Positions 24,164 through 32,885 of a stretch of 37,078 nucleotides of DNA are shown here, one piece after another. Below the pieces are notes generated by a model that was not told where the DNA came from, searched no databases, and worked only from the letters and a program-made list of their open reading frames with translations. Source of the stretch: Sinomicrobium sp. (GTDB taxonomy: Bacteria > Bacteroidota > Bacteroidia > Flavobacteriales > Flavobacteriaceae); contig JAJUFH010000029.1 in assembly GCA_029266035.1 (NCBI GenBank), forward strand, positions 1-37,078, written 5' to 3'. A program made the translations under genes and the position numbers. Each line of letters begins with the position of its first letter. Position 1 is the first letter of the stretch.

Positions 24164-26614
24164 TTACAGCTTCTTGGCATTCTTAACCTTCTGATTGGTA
24201 ATAGCAAAATCGAGAACCTCGCTCATATCGCTCACATAGTGGAAAGTAAGCCCTTTGAGATATTCGGGTTTGATTTCTTCTATGTCTTTTCTGTTATCTT
24301 CACACAGTAGTATCTCTTTGATTCGAGCGCGCTTGGCGGCGAGTATTTTTTCCTTGATTCCACCTACGGGGAGTACCTTACCGCGAAGGGTAATCTCGCC
24401 GGTCATAGCAAGGCTCTTCTTAACTTTTCGCTGTGTAAAGAGCGAAACCAGTGAAGTGAGCATAGTGACCCCTGCACTCGGACCGTCTTTAGGGGTGGCT
24501 CCTTCGGGTACGTGTATATGTACATTGTATTTGTCGAAGATCTCAGGAGCTATTCCGAGTTCTTCGGCATTGGCTTTGATATACTCCATCGCTATGGTGG
24601 CCGACTCTTTCATCACCTTTCCGAGATTACCGGTAATGGAAAGGTTTCCCTTTCCTCTTGAAAGAATAGATTCTATAAAGAGTATATCTCCCCCTACACT
24701 AGTCCAGGCCAGTCCGGTGACTACTCCTGCAACCTCGTTATTCTCGTATTTGTCTCGCTCCAAACGGGCGGGACCTAATACTTTTTCTATATCTTCTAAA
24801 GTTACATTTACATTGTACTCCTCTTCCATCGCGATGGATTTTGCAGCATAGCGCACCATCTTGGCCACCTGTTTTTCCAATCCCCTTACCCCCGATTCGC
24901 GGGTGTATCCTTCTACTATTTTTTCAAGACCTTTTTTATTGATCTTTAAATCGGTAGACTGCAAACCGTGTTCTTTGAGCTGTTTGGGCAGTAGGTGTCT
25001 TTTGGCAATTTCCACCTTTTCCTCTATGGTGTATCCGGTAACATTGATAATCTCCATTCTATCGCGAAGCGCTGGCTGTATGGTACTCAGATTGTTTGCT
25101 GTAGCGATAAACATGACTTTGGAGAGATCGTAACCCAATTCCAGAAAATTGTCGTAAAAAGCGGTATTCTGCTCCGGATCGAGTACTTCGAGCATAGCCG
25201 AAGAAGGATCACCTGAATGACTGGACGAGAGTTTGTCTATTTCGTCCAGTACAAATACCGGATTGGATGTTCCTGCCTTTTTAAGCGACTGAATAATACG
25301 TCCGGGCATAGCTCCTATATAGGTTTTGCGATGTCCTCTTATTTCGGCCTCGTCTCTGAGTCCGCCCAGTGATATCCTCACGTATTCTCTGCCCAAAGCC
25401 TCGGCAACCGACTTGCCTAAAGATGTCTTCCCCACTCCGGGAGGTCCGTACAGACACAGTATGGGCGATTTCATATCATTGCGCAACTTGAGTACGGCGA
25501 GGTATTCTATAATACGTCGTTTTACCTCATCCAGCCCGTACTGATCGCGATCTAATATACGCTGTGCTCTTTTCAAATCGAACTTGTCTTTGGAATAGGT
25601 ATCCCAAGGGAGTTCGAGTAGCAGGTCGAGATAATTGCGCTGTACCGAATATTCGGCCACCTGCGGATTCATACGCTGCATTTTGCCCAACTCCTTATCG
25701 AAGTGCTCTTTTACTTTCTTATTCCATTTTTTCTTTTGAGCCTTCGCTCGCATCTCCTCTACTTCCTCTTCATACGATACCCCTCCGAGCTCTTCTTGTA
25801 TGGTTTTCATTTGCTGATGCAGGAAATATTCCCGCTGTTGCTGATCCATATCGTAGCGCACCTTAGACTGTATATCGATTTTCAGTTCGAGTTTCTGAAA
25901 TTCAACATTCAGGTATTTGAGGGTAGCCAAGGCTCGTTCTCTGAGATTACTCATCTCTAAGAGCTCCTGTTTCTCCTCCACTCTGAGGTTCATATTGGAA
26001 GACACAAAATTCACCAAAAACGAACCGCTGTCTATGTTTTTAATAGCAAATGAAGCCTCTGTCGGGATATTAGGGCTGTTTTTAATGATCTGTAGCGACA
26101 ACTCCTTTATCGATTCAATAATGGCGATAAACTCGGGATTGTCGCGGTCGGGTCTAACTTCTTCCACCCCCTTAATCGAAGCTCTTATATAAGGTTCTGT
26201 ACTGATTACACGATCTATTTCAAAACGCTTTTTCCCCTGTATAATCACTGTAGTGTTTCCGTCGGGCATTTGCAATACCCGCAAAATACGGGCTACGGTA
26301 CCCACGGTATTGATATCGTCTACCGAAGGGTTTTCTACCCCCTCGTCTTTCTGTGATACAACACCTATGGTCTTGTTTCCGTTGTTGGCATCTTTGATAA
26401 GCCGTATCGACTTATCTCTTCCCGCAGTAATGGGTATTACTACTCCCGGAAACAGGACAGTATTGCGCAAAGGCAAGATGGGAAGCTCTGCAGGAAGTTC
26501 TTCCTTGTTGATTTCTTCTTCATCTTCCGGAGTCATTAAAGGTATGAGTTCGGATTCTTCGTCTATTCCTTGAAATGACAAATTGTCAATATTTAAAAAC
26601 TTTGTTTTAGCCAT
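24164..26614 (-). CDS. lon: ATP-dependent Lon protease
   Basis: An 816-aa LonA protein from the ATG at 26614 ([15 protein letters not shown]); an in-frame ATG six codons upstream is less likely. Order: N-terminal substrate-binding domain ([19 protein letters not shown] onward, about 45-250), coiled-coil region, AAA+ module with Walker A GPPGVGKT (Gly390-Thr397) and Walker [11 protein letters not shown], then the protease domain with catalytic Ser713 (DGPSAG) and Lys756 (GGIKEK). It degrades misfolded and regulatory proteins in the cytoplasm. The Bacteroidetes-type acidic N-terminal extension ([14 protein letters not shown]) is present. It is monocistronic, ends at a bidirectional terminator, and has no heat-shock element that I recognise upstream. 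Confidence 0.98.
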   Translation of the reverse strand: MAKTKFLNIDNLSFQGIDEESELIPLMTPEDEEEINKEELPAELPILPLRNTVLFPGVVIPITAGRDKSIRLIKDANNGNKTIGVVSQKDEGVENPSVDDINTVGTVARILRVLQMPDGNTTVIIQGKKRFEIDRVISTEPYIRASIKGVEEVRPDRDNPEFIAIIESIKELSLQIIKNSPNIPTEASFAIKNIDSGSFLVNFVSSNMNLRVEEKQELLEMSNLRERALATLKYLNVEFQKLELKIDIQSKVRYDMDQQQREYFLHQQMKTIQEELGGVSYEEEVEEMRAKAQKKKWNKKVKEHFDKELGKMQRMNPQVAEYSVQRNYLDLLLELPWDTYSKDKFDLKRAQRILDRDQYGLDEVKRRIIEYLAVLKLRNDMKSPILCLYGPPGVGKTSLGKSVAEALGREYVRISLGGLRDEAEIRGHRKTYIGAMPGRIIQSLKKAGTSNPVFVLDEIDKLSSSHSGDPSSAMLEVLDPEQNTAFYDNFLELGYDLSKVMFIATANNLSTIQPALRDRMEIINVTGYTIEEKVEIAKRHLLPKQLKEHGLQSTDLKINKKGLEKIVEGYTRESGVRGLEKQVAKMVRYAAKSIAMEEEYNVNVTLEDIEKVLGPARLERDKYENNEVAGVVTGLAWTSVGGDILFIESILSRGKGNLSITGNLGKVMKESATIAMEYIKANAEELGIAPEIFDKYNVHIHVPEGATPKDGPSAGVTMLTSLVSLFTQRKVKKSLAMTGEITLRGKVLPVGGIKEKILAAKRARIKEILLCEDNRKDIEEIKPEYLKGLTFHYVSDMSEVLDFAITNQKVKNAKKL

Positions 26615-26783
26615 AAGATATCTATAAGTCATTCTGTCATTGAGACAGATTTACAACGCATATCGATTGTAGCATAATTTGCTTAAAACCAACGCGCATT
26701 CTTTAATTCAATTCTGCACACGGGTATAGAGCAATAGTTATGCCAAGCCATCGCCTATGGCAAAATGGTGAAGGTATCGCTCC

Positions 26784-27200
26784 TTATCTCTTGATTTCAG
26801 ACAAGAGCAACAAGGTGGTAGGGCTACCGTAATTGATGAGCTTATCTACAAATTTCTGAAGGTGCTTCTGATCTTTCAAAATCGCCTTGATAAGAATATT
26901 GTAGGGTCCGGTAATACGATATGCTTCTTCTACTTCTTCAAATGCATTGATCTCCTTTATACCTAAGCTCAGCTTGCCGTCGAAAATTTTCAACAATATA
27001 AAAACCGGCATACCATACCCCAGTAAATCGTAATTGACTTTGATTCCGTACGACTGAATAACACCTGCATCTTCAAGCCGCTGTATACGCTCTCTTACCG
27101 AAGAGGGAGAAAGGGATATTTTTCTCCCGATTTCTGCAAATGAATATCTCGAATTTTCACTCAACAGACTAATTATATGTCTATCTGATTCATCTAACAT
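26784..27200 (-). CDS. Lrp/AsnC-family transcriptional regulator
   Basis: About 138 aa. The N-terminal winged helix-turn-helix (LDESDRHIISLLSENSRYSFAEIGRKISLSPSSVRERIQRLEDAGVI) is followed by an RAM ligand-binding domain (about 60-138) with GPYNILIKAIL. I start it at ATG 27200, not at the ATG 13 codons upstream, because a -7 box (27221-27228) lies between the two starts. Such regulators often sense amino acids and control the divergent neighbour. Here that is a TauE/SafE permease starting at 27332. An inverted repeat overlaps the permease promoter and is a candidate operator. Confidence 0.9.
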   Translation of the reverse strand: MLDESDRHIISLLSENSRYSFAEIGRKISLSPSSVRERIQRLEDAGVIQSYGIKVNYDLLGYGMPVFILLKIFDGKLSLGIKEINAFEEVEEAYRITGPYNILIKAILKDQKHLQKFVDKLINYGSPTTLLLLSEIKR

Positions 27201-27220
27201 AATTTCAATTATTTTTTGAC

Positions 27221-27228
27221 CAAAAATA
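27221..27228 (-). promoter_or_regulatory. Promoter -7 box of the lrp-type gene
   Basis: Minus-strand TATTTTTG, an exact TAnnTTTG, 21 nt before ATG 27200. It decides in favour of that start. No -33 TTG is evident. Confidence 0.5.
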
Positions 27229-27276
27229 CATTTTTTCAACGGTAAATCACAGTTGTTACACTAAAATCAATTTCAT

Positions 27277-27302
27277 AAGCTACAAGGCTTGGAGTAGCTT
27301 TG
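27277..27302 (+). promoter_or_regulatory. Permease promoter -7 box overlapped by an inverted repeat (candidate operator)
   Basis: TAGCTTTG (27295-27302) is an exact -7 box, 30 nt before the permease ATG. The perfect inverted repeat AAGCTAC / GTAGCTT (27277-27283 and 27294-27300, 10-bp spacer) covers it. A protein bound there would block transcription. The divergent Lrp-type regulator is the obvious candidate. Confidence 0.45.
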
Positions 27303-27331
27303 TACTTGTAAATTAGCAATTTTATTTTTCG

Positions 27332-28048
27332 ATGAACACAGAATTATTACTCGTTCTTTCCGCAGGGATATTTGCGGGATTTTACATTCAGACAGTTGTC
27401 GGATTTGCCGGTTCTTTAGTGGCTTTGCCGATATTGCTTTTCGGAATGCAATTGCCCGACGCGATTTCGTATATCTCTATTTTTTATCTGATTTCGAGTG
27501 GATACCTGATTTATAAAGAGTGGAAAAACATCGATAAAAAAATCATACTTCAAATGGCTGCAGCTTCTGTAATTGGGGTTATTCTCGGAATTGCAGTACT
27601 CGCCTTTTCCAAACCCACAATACTGAAAAAAGGTCTGGGAGTATTTATAATTCTCTATGTGTTGTACAACGTATTTGGAAAGAAAAAAATACAGTTGGAG
27701 AAACGCGGTATTTTCGGTTTCGGGATTATGGGCGGATTTTTCTCAGGGGTCTTTTCGACAGGGGGGCCGCTGTATGTAATGTGTATAGAAAATACTATTA
27801 AAGACGTCAAGGCATTTAGAGCAACTATGATCGGAGTTTTAGGTTTGGTCACTGTAGCTAGAGTACCCGTTTTGGCAGCCGGTGGTATTTTGAGTCTCCA
27901 CCATTTTAAAATTGCACTATTTGTACTTCCGTTTTTCTTTTTAGCACAAGTATTGGGTAGACGTACTTTTGACAAGATAAACGAAGGCTTGTTTAAAAAG
28001 GTATTGATGGTACTATTGTGTATGTCGGGAGTGGCGATGATCTTTTAA
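27332..28048 (+). CDS. TauE/SafE family membrane permease (putative sulfite/organosulfur exporter)
   Basis: A 238-aa polytopic membrane protein with about eight hydrophobic segments and the two-repeat pattern of TauE/SafE: a first glycine/proline motif FAGSLVALPILLFGMQLPDA and a second FFSGVFSTGGPLYVMCIENT (about 137-156). Family members move sulfite, sulfoacetate or other small anions; the substrate cannot be read from sequence. The divergent Lrp-type regulator and the operator-like repeat suggest local control. No sulfur-metabolism gene is nearby. Confidence 0.88.
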   Translation: MNTELLLVLSAGIFAGFYIQTVVGFAGSLVALPILLFGMQLPDAISYISIFYLISSGYLIYKEWKNIDKKIILQMAAASVIGVILGIAVLAFSKPTILKKGLGVFIILYVLYNVFGKKKIQLEKRGIFGFGIMGGFFSGVFSTGGPLYVMCIENTIKDVKAFRATMIGVLGLVTVARVPVLAAGGILSLHHFKIALFVLPFFFLAQVLGRRTFDKINEGLFKKVLMVLLCMSGVAMIF

Positions 28049-28079
28049 ACCTAACCACTCTCCCAATCAGCTTCTAACA

Positions 28080-29372
28080 CTAATCTTCAAACAAGATCGA
28101 TGCGTGTTTAAAACTGAGTATCATTGTACCGAACTGCCTGATATAGTCTTGACCTAAATTGCCGTGAAAATAGCTTTCCTGACCAGCTATATCTTCTATA
28201 TGTGTTTGCAGGCTGTCTAATCTGGCGGTAACAGGACCTATTTTCAAGTGAAGACTGTCTACAATATAGCCTTCAAACTCCACTACCCCTCCGGCGCCGC
28301 CGGTCTTAAAAACGGTCTTTTCTCGATTTGCCTCAATTTCCTTTTTGTATTTCCTGTAAAACGGGGCAAACAACGAAGTGTTCGGCGCTCCGGTATCTAG
28401 GTGAAAGTTCAGCGTATCCCGGCTATATTCTACAGCGACAACAGGAGTTAGTCCATCTAATGCCAAGTTGCCATAGGTATAGGGATTGGCGTGTTGAGGA
28501 ATAAACAATGTATCGTCTTTGTGCAGGTGAATCTCATCCATAGCCTCGATAACCGGAAAACCAATAATCCCAGTAATATGGTAGTCTACCTGGGGAATGG
28601 ATAGATCTTCGTCGTCAAATACCAGAAAAACGACATTGTTATAGGTAAGTCCGCCAATATCCAACTGTTCGGCCACTGCAAGGTCACTGTTGATCAGGGC
28701 TCCGGTTAAGGCGCCCACATCAAAACTAGCTGGTATCAGTCTTAATCCAAGTTTGTCGACATACGACCTACTGATAACCGAAAAATTAGCGCCTGTATCA
28801 AACACCATATTTACCTCTGTACTGTCAAAACCCACCGTAATATTGGAAAGACCTACCTTGTCTTTGTATAAAGGAATGGTAAAATCCCGATTTCTTGTAA
28901 CCTCTTGTGGCGGAACATCGCGCAAGGCCTTCCAAATCTTCCAGGTATTTCTGAGGTCTCCTAATTCTGACGAATCTAGCAAAGACCGATAATTTTCCCG
29001 GATAAACATATTGGTTTCTTCGGCTTTGCGGTATTCATTTAGATAGATATGATTCTGGAGTTTTATATTGTACAATTCTTGGAGCAAGGTATCATTAAGC
29101 TCCTCAGAATCTTCGATAAGCATTGCTATACTCTGGTTAGAGCGCTCCGGTTGGTTAAACACCTGATCGGCAATAGCTCGATAATACAGGGCATGGGGTT
29201 CAGAGAGCTCGTCTTCCTGTGCATTAAGCACTGCTCTAAACCGGAAGTAGTCTTCCTGCTCTATCAGTTTGTCCAATTGATCGGACAGCCGTGCGTCAAA
29301 CTCCGGTTGTGAACTGTTGCGACAAGCGAACAGCGGTATAAGAAGTATCAGGAATAGTGATAATTTATTCAT
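28080..29372 (-). CDS. Lipoprotein with two retropepsin-like aspartyl protease lobes
   Basis: A 430-aa protein. The N-terminus MNKLSLFLILLIPLFAC is a lipoprotein signal with the lipobox cysteine at 17, so it should be anchored in the envelope. Residues about 20-150 are helical and repeat-like (DQLDKLIEQEDYFRFRAVLNAQED). Two aspartyl protease signatures follow: VFDTGANFSVIS (Asp192) and FHLDTGAPNTSLF (Asp326), 134 residues apart. A GIIGFPVIE segment near 268 resembles the post-catalytic ILG motif. Two DTG motifs in one chain mean it could form a pepsin-like active site without dimerising. The substrate is unknown. It is monocistronic as far as I can see. Confidence 0.85.
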   Translation of the reverse strand: MNKLSLFLILLIPLFACRNSSQPEFDARLSDQLDKLIEQEDYFRFRAVLNAQEDELSEPHALYYRAIADQVFNQPERSNQSIAMLIEDSEELNDTLLQELYNIKLQNHIYLNEYRKAEETNMFIRENYRSLLDSSELGDLRNTWKIWKALRDVPPQEVTRNRDFTIPLYKDKVGLSNITVGFDSTEVNMVFDTGANFSVISRSYVDKLGLRLIPASFDVGALTGALINSDLAVAEQLDIGGLTYNNVVFLVFDDEDLSIPQVDYHITGIIGFPVIEAMDEIHLHKDDTLFIPQHANPYTYGNLALDGLTPVVAVEYSRDTLNFHLDTGAPNTSLFAPFYRKYKKEIEANREKTVFKTGGAGGVVEFEGYIVDSLHLKIGPVTARLDSLQTHIEDIAGQESYFHGNLGQDYIRQFGTMILSFKHASILFED

Positions 29373-29491
29373 GGCTAAAGTGTTTTCTGGTTTAAATATG
29401 CCCTTGGTAAAAACAACTATTCGTCACTAAAGGTAGTAAAATATGATTTTTCATATAGGAATTCGGATATAAAATAGCTCCTCTAAAACGT

Positions 29492-29869
29492 ATGATCGAG
29501 GTTTTAGAATCGCTAAGAGATGCTTCTTATAAACACAACGACGCTTTGTGGCAGCTATTAGAAGCCCTGTTACTTATGCCCAATCGCGATCTCACTTTGT
29601 CTTATACCTCTTCGTCACACCTCAACAAAGGAATACGGCGACTTAGGCTCCTAGACGGACTGTTGATGTACGCACAGAGCCTAAGCGTATACCAGTCTGA
29701 AACAGGAGAAAGCACCGCCCTGGTCTTGGACTTAGGAAGTATGCGTTTTACACTGATTTTATCAGCGGATTTAAACCGGGGTTTTTCAGGGGAAGGAAAT
29801 GTCTTAGAACAGCTTGTTCAAACAGCACCGGAAACCTGGATATACGGAATGAAGGCAACAGTGCTATGA
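29492..29869 (+). CDS. Hypothetical protein, 125 aa
   Basis: I do not recognise this protein with confidence. It starts with an amphipathic helical region (MIEVLESLRDASYKHNDALWQLLEALLL), then LHLNKGIRRLRLLDGLLMY-like helices, and ends with beta-type sequence FTLILSADLNRGFSGEGNVLEQL. The RGFSGEG piece reminds me of C-terminal parts of SWIM zinc-finger proteins, so it could be a fragment of one; this is a guess from memory. No signal peptide or membrane segment. It stands alone between a divergent lipoprotein gene and a convergent hxlR-type gene 24 bp away. Confidence 0.6.
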   Translation: MIEVLESLRDASYKHNDALWQLLEALLLMPNRDLTLSYTSSSHLNKGIRRLRLLDGLLMYAQSLSVYQSETGESTALVLDLGSMRFTLILSADLNRGFSGEGNVLEQLVQTAPETWIYGMKATVL

Positions 29870-29893
29870 GCTGGCTTTTCTGAGAATCTCTTC

Positions 29894-30226
29894 TCAATCT
29901 TCCACTACGACTTTTCGGTATGCCTTTCCCCAATCGATCATCGCCTGAATAATATTACCAAAAGTTCGGCAATATTCGGTGGGGGAATACTCTACCAAAA
30001 CGGGGGTATCCGGATATACGGTTCTTTTAACCAGTTTATTCATTTCCATGTCTTTCAGCTCTTTGGAAAGCATTCGCGTCGTAATTCCGGGAATACTTCG
30101 CTCAATTTCACGAAATCGCCTGTTGCCATTACAAATTGAGTTCATAATCGGGATGCGCCATTTTCCTCCGATAAAATAAAGTGTGTCCTGTAGAGCTCTG
30201 AGCTCATCTTCTTGATTCCTTTCCAT
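29894..30226 (-). CDS. HxlR-family transcriptional regulator
   Basis: A 110-aa winged-helix protein with the HxlR signature: LQDTLYFIGGKWRIPIMNSICNGNRRFREIERSIPGITTRMLSKELKDMEMNKLVKRTVY (about 12-72), then the wing VLVEYSPTEYCRTF. Many relatives have a sensing cysteine before the GGKW motif. Here that position is not cysteine; the only cysteines are in SICNG and EYCRTF. It is divergent from an SDR oxidoreductase gene starting 78 bp away, a common pairing in which HxlR proteins repress an oxidoreductase and respond to aldehydes, quinones or other electrophiles. An operator-like inverted repeat lies between the two. Confidence 0.92.
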   Translation of the reverse strand: MERNQEDELRALQDTLYFIGGKWRIPIMNSICNGNRRFREIERSIPGITTRMLSKELKDMEMNKLVKRTVYPDTPVLVEYSPTEYCRTFGNIIQAMIDWGKAYRKVVVED

Positions 30227-30248
30227 TTTTATTTTGGTATACTCGATG

Positions 30249-30288
30249 ATACTGGTTACAAAAGTATATCATATTCCCCATAACTTTG
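30249..30288 (+). promoter_or_regulatory. SDR promoter with operator-like inverted repeat
   Basis: TAACTTTG (30281-30288) is an exact -7 box 16 nt before the SDR start. ATACT-N9-AGTAT (30249-30267) covers the expected -33 region and is symmetric, as HxlR-type operators are. The site also lies just upstream of the divergent hxlR gene. Confidence 0.45.
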
Positions 30289-30304
30289 TCAAAAAATTTA
30301 AAAA

Positions 30305-31048
30305 ATGAAAAAATTCGAAAACAAAGTAGCCGTGGTCACCGGTGGAACGAGTGGAATAGGCTTGGCTACGGCAAAAGAACTTATCGCACAAGGTGCTAAA
30401 GTAATGATTACCGGCAGACGAAAAGACGCACTTGAGAAAACAGCTTTGGAAATTGGAGCCATCCCCTTTGTAGCAGACCAATCCAATATAGATGAAATCG
30501 AGGCTTTAAAAGATGAAACCAGACGCCGATTTGGTTCTATAGATATTTTGTTTATCAATGCGGGGATTACGGGAACTTTAAGCGCTATTGAAATGGCGAC
30601 GGTTCAGAATTTTGACCAGGTGATGAACATCAACTTCCGCGGAGCTTATTTTACACTCAGCAAATTTATTCCCCTGTTGAATGACGCTGCTTCGGTGGTT
30701 ATATTGTCTTCCAACACTGCCGTGATGCACAATCCCAATTCATCCGTCTATCAGGCGAGCAAGGCAGCCTTGAGCTCTGTAGCCAAAACAGCTGCAGCGG
30801 AATTGGCATCCAGAAAGATCAGGGTGAATACCGTAAGTCCCGGCCCCATAAAAACCGATATTTTGGCCAAGGCGGGATTTGATGAGGAAACTCTAAAAAA
30901 TATCGATGAACAGCTGATGAACGCTATTCCTTTAAAGAAGAAAGGCAAGGCCGAAGAGGTCGCTAAAATAGTGAGCTATTTTTGCGGAGATGAAGCCGGT
31001 TTTATTACAGGTGCAGAACTGATTATGGACGGAGGAATGAGTTTATAA
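30305..31048 (+). CDS. Short-chain dehydrogenase/reductase
   Basis: A 247-aa classical SDR. The cofactor motif is VVTGGTSGIGLA (TGxxxGxG, about 10-21), with NAG in LFINAGITG, the catalytic serine in VILSSNTAV near 138, and Tyr-x-x-x-Lys in SVYQASKAAL near 151-155. The PG motif is in VSPGPIKTDI. The TGRRKD segment after the first strand suggests NADP preference. The substrate is unknown. It is controlled in all likelihood by the divergent HxlR regulator. The next gene (haem-binding/P460) starts 32 bp later, so the SDR may be the first gene of a longer transcript. Confidence 0.94.
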   Translation: MKKFENKVAVVTGGTSGIGLATAKELIAQGAKVMITGRRKDALEKTALEIGAIPFVADQSNIDEIEALKDETRRRFGSIDILFINAGITGTLSAIEMATVQNFDQVMNINFRGAYFTLSKFIPLLNDAASVVILSSNTAVMHNPNSSVYQASKAALSSVAKTAAAELASRKIRVNTVSPGPIKTDILAKAGFDEETLKNIDEQLMNAIPLKKKGKAEEVAKIVSYFCGDEAGFITGAELIMDGGMSL

Positions 31049-31080
31049 ATGCATGTTGCAGATCAATAAAACTACAATAT

Positions 31081-32052
31081 ATGAAAGCGATTAAAAAGAA
31101 AAATACAAGAGTTCTTATTGCACTTTTGACAGTGTTGGGAGTTTTTGTAGGATTGCAATTTTTAAATGATCCATTGGAGGAAAAAACCATTGTTAACAAA
31201 ATTGAAGCTCCGCGTGAAGTGGTTTCCATTTTGGAAAATTCTTGTTTTAACTGCCATTCCAATCGTCCGAATCTCTCTTGGTTTGACCAAATTGCACCGA
31301 TTTCATGGGTGGTAAACAAGGATATAAGAAGAGCTCGGGAAGTGCTAAATTTTTCAGAATGGAATTATTCTGATGTCGATCATCAGGGGAAAATGTATGC
31401 CATTCTCAATATGGTACAAAGCAGAAAAATGCCGTTAGATAAATATACATTACTGCATCCGTCTGCTAAGGTTACGCCAGAACAAATTGAAATTATTAGA
31501 AAATACACACTTTCTTTAACCGATAAACAAACAGCTGTAGATCAGGAAAACAAAATTCATCGAGATCTCAATCTACCTGAAAATAAGACTTCAAAGGTTA
31601 TTGTTTCGCCAAATGGCGTAAAATACACTGACGATTTTAAACAGTGGAACGCAATCAGTACGAGTACCTTCTTCGATCGTTCTATTCGGGTTATTTACGG
31701 GAATGATATTGCTGTGAAAGCCGTTGAAAACGACGATTTCCACCCTTGGCCAGATGGCAGTATCGTCGTAAAATCAGTTTGGAAACAAAAAGAATTAGCA
31801 GACGGAGAAATAAGGCCCGGAGAATTTATAAATGCCCAGTTTATGGTCAAAGACTCAAAAAAATATGCCGATACCGAGGGTTGGGGATTTGCTAAATTTT
31901 CGGGCAAAGAACTAGTTCCAACCGGAAAAACGGCATCATTTGCCAAGGAATCCTGCATCGCTTGTCACCGTCAATTGGCAGAAAAAACAGGTTATCTGTT
32001 TGATGTTCCCATGAAAATAAATAAAGAACGTTTAATACAACTCCTTAAGTAA
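31081..32052 (+). CDS. Haem-binding domain plus cytochrome P460 domain protein
   Basis: A 323-aa exported protein with an N-terminal membrane/signal segment (VLIALLTVLGVFVGLQF). Residues about 45-150 match the Haem_bd domain with a CxxCH motif in SCFNCHSNRPN. Residues about 175-310 match the cytochrome P460 fold (NGVKYTDDFKQW, ending with SCIACHRQLAEKTGYLF), giving a second CxxCH. Both motifs should bind c-type haem in the periplasm. P460 proteins can oxidise hydroxylamine, but many members have no known activity, so I infer only a periplasmic electron-transfer or redox role. The lipoprotein gene starts 3 nt after its stop. Confidence 0.87.
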   Translation: MKAIKKKNTRVLIALLTVLGVFVGLQFLNDPLEEKTIVNKIEAPREVVSILENSCFNCHSNRPNLSWFDQIAPISWVVNKDIRRAREVLNFSEWNYSDVDHQGKMYAILNMVQSRKMPLDKYTLLHPSAKVTPEQIEIIRKYTLSLTDKQTAVDQENKIHRDLNLPENKTSKVIVSPNGVKYTDDFKQWNAISTSTFFDRSIRVIYGNDIAVKAVENDDFHPWPDGSIVVKSVWKQKELADGEIRPGEFINAQFMVKDSKKYADTEGWGFAKFSGKELVPTGKTASFAKESCIACHRQLAEKTGYLFDVPMKINKERLIQLLK

Positions 32053-32054
32053 TA

Positions 32055-32492
32055 ATGAAAAAGCTACTGTTTGTCTTAACCTCCATCTGTGTACTCACCT
32101 CTTGCAAAACTGAAAATACCGAGACAGATTTACACCGCGTTGTTTTCGATTCGGGAGATTTAGAATTTATTTCGAGTTCTGTAAATCCAAAAAATGAAAC
32201 TTCTTCGATTTTGTACGGGAATAAAGAGGCTATACTATCGCTAAGCAATCAAAATGTACAGCCTATTAAAGGTTCAAAGTTTAAGCTCGTAACTTGGAAG
32301 TACCACGAAAATCCTCAATATATCGGCGGAACCATTACGGGAGAATTTGTAAGTATAGAAACATTGACAACAGATAAAACCGGAAACGTCTTTTATCAAT
32401 TTACAGATGATTCTAAAAGCGACAATAACCCACCCGATAAAGAAGAAAGAGTACGCTATTTTATGAGTTATCTGCCGGTAGAAAGGCCTTGA
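32055..32492 (+). CDS. Small lipoprotein, unknown function
   Basis: A 145-aa protein with a lipoprotein signal peptide (MKKLLFVLTSICVLTSC; lipobox LTSC, cysteine 17). The mature part has beta-type sequence (VVFDSGDLEFISSSV, KFKLVTWKYH) and many acidic residues near the end. I do not recognise a family. The start lies 2 bases after the stop of the P460 gene, so translation is probably coupled and the two may act together in the envelope. The 189 bp after it hold no gene but carry the promoter of the next small ORF. Confidence 0.75.
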   Translation: MKKLLFVLTSICVLTSCKTENTETDLHRVVFDSGDLEFISSSVNPKNETSSILYGNKEAILSLSNQNVQPIKGSKFKLVTWKYHENPQYIGGTITGEFVSIETLTTDKTGNVFYQFTDDSKSDNNPPDKEERVRYFMSYLPVERP

Positions 32493-32626
32493 CTGAGCAA
32501 ACATTCGCAGTCTATTGCAAGTAGCTTTGTAAGCCATATCTAGACCGAGTTGATCAATAGTCTTTAATCAGTAGAGAACCTCTGAATCCAAATAAACATC
32601 GCTGTTTTTAAGGTTAATGTATTGAA

Positions 32627-32656
32627 TTGAAAAAGATTGCGAATTGTGTATATTTG
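32627..32656 (+). promoter_or_regulatory. Near-consensus Bacteroidetes promoter
   Basis: TTG (32627-32629), 19 nt, TATATTTG (32649-32656): both elements exact and at the spacing reported for Flavobacterium. It lies 25 nt before the start of a 48-codon ORF, supporting that ORF as real. Confidence 0.75.
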
Positions 32657-32681
32657 TTTTTCACCACTGAATTAAAGACAA

Positions 32682-32828
32682 ATGAACGAAACCGACCTTA
32701 ACCTTCAAGAAGAACAGACCTTTAAATTAAAAGACAATTCCCAAAGAGCCAAGACACTTATTATCGTCTTTGCGATTCTGACCGGACTAACACTAATAGG
32801 CTTATTGACAGGTTATAATATTGTGTAA
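32682..32828 (+). CDS. 48-aa single-pass membrane peptide
   Basis: ATG at 32682 to TAA at 32828 encodes MNETDLNLQEEQTFKLKDNS followed by QRAKTLIIVF, a hydrophobic helix, and TGYNIV. This gives a soluble acidic N-terminus, a positively charged stop at RAK, and one transmembrane helix (about 25-44). A consensus promoter lies at the right distance upstream. The RAKTLIIVFAILTGLTLIGL segment resembles the first helix of DUF4328-type membrane proteins, so it could be a truncated relic of one; this is from memory and uncertain. Otherwise it is a new small membrane protein. The SnoaL-like gene follows 57 bp later. Confidence 0.6.
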   Translation: MNETDLNLQEEQTFKLKDNSQRAKTLIIVFAILTGLTLIGLLTGYNIV

Positions 32829-32885
32829 ACACTATACACTTATCCCCTTGATATCAGAGGCAAAAAGGGTAAAAAACCGAATACT

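Noticed and set aside
27201-27239. Upstream ATG (27239) for the Lrp-type regulator
   Set aside because: An exact -7 promoter box lies between it and ATG 27200, and the family starts at the latter.
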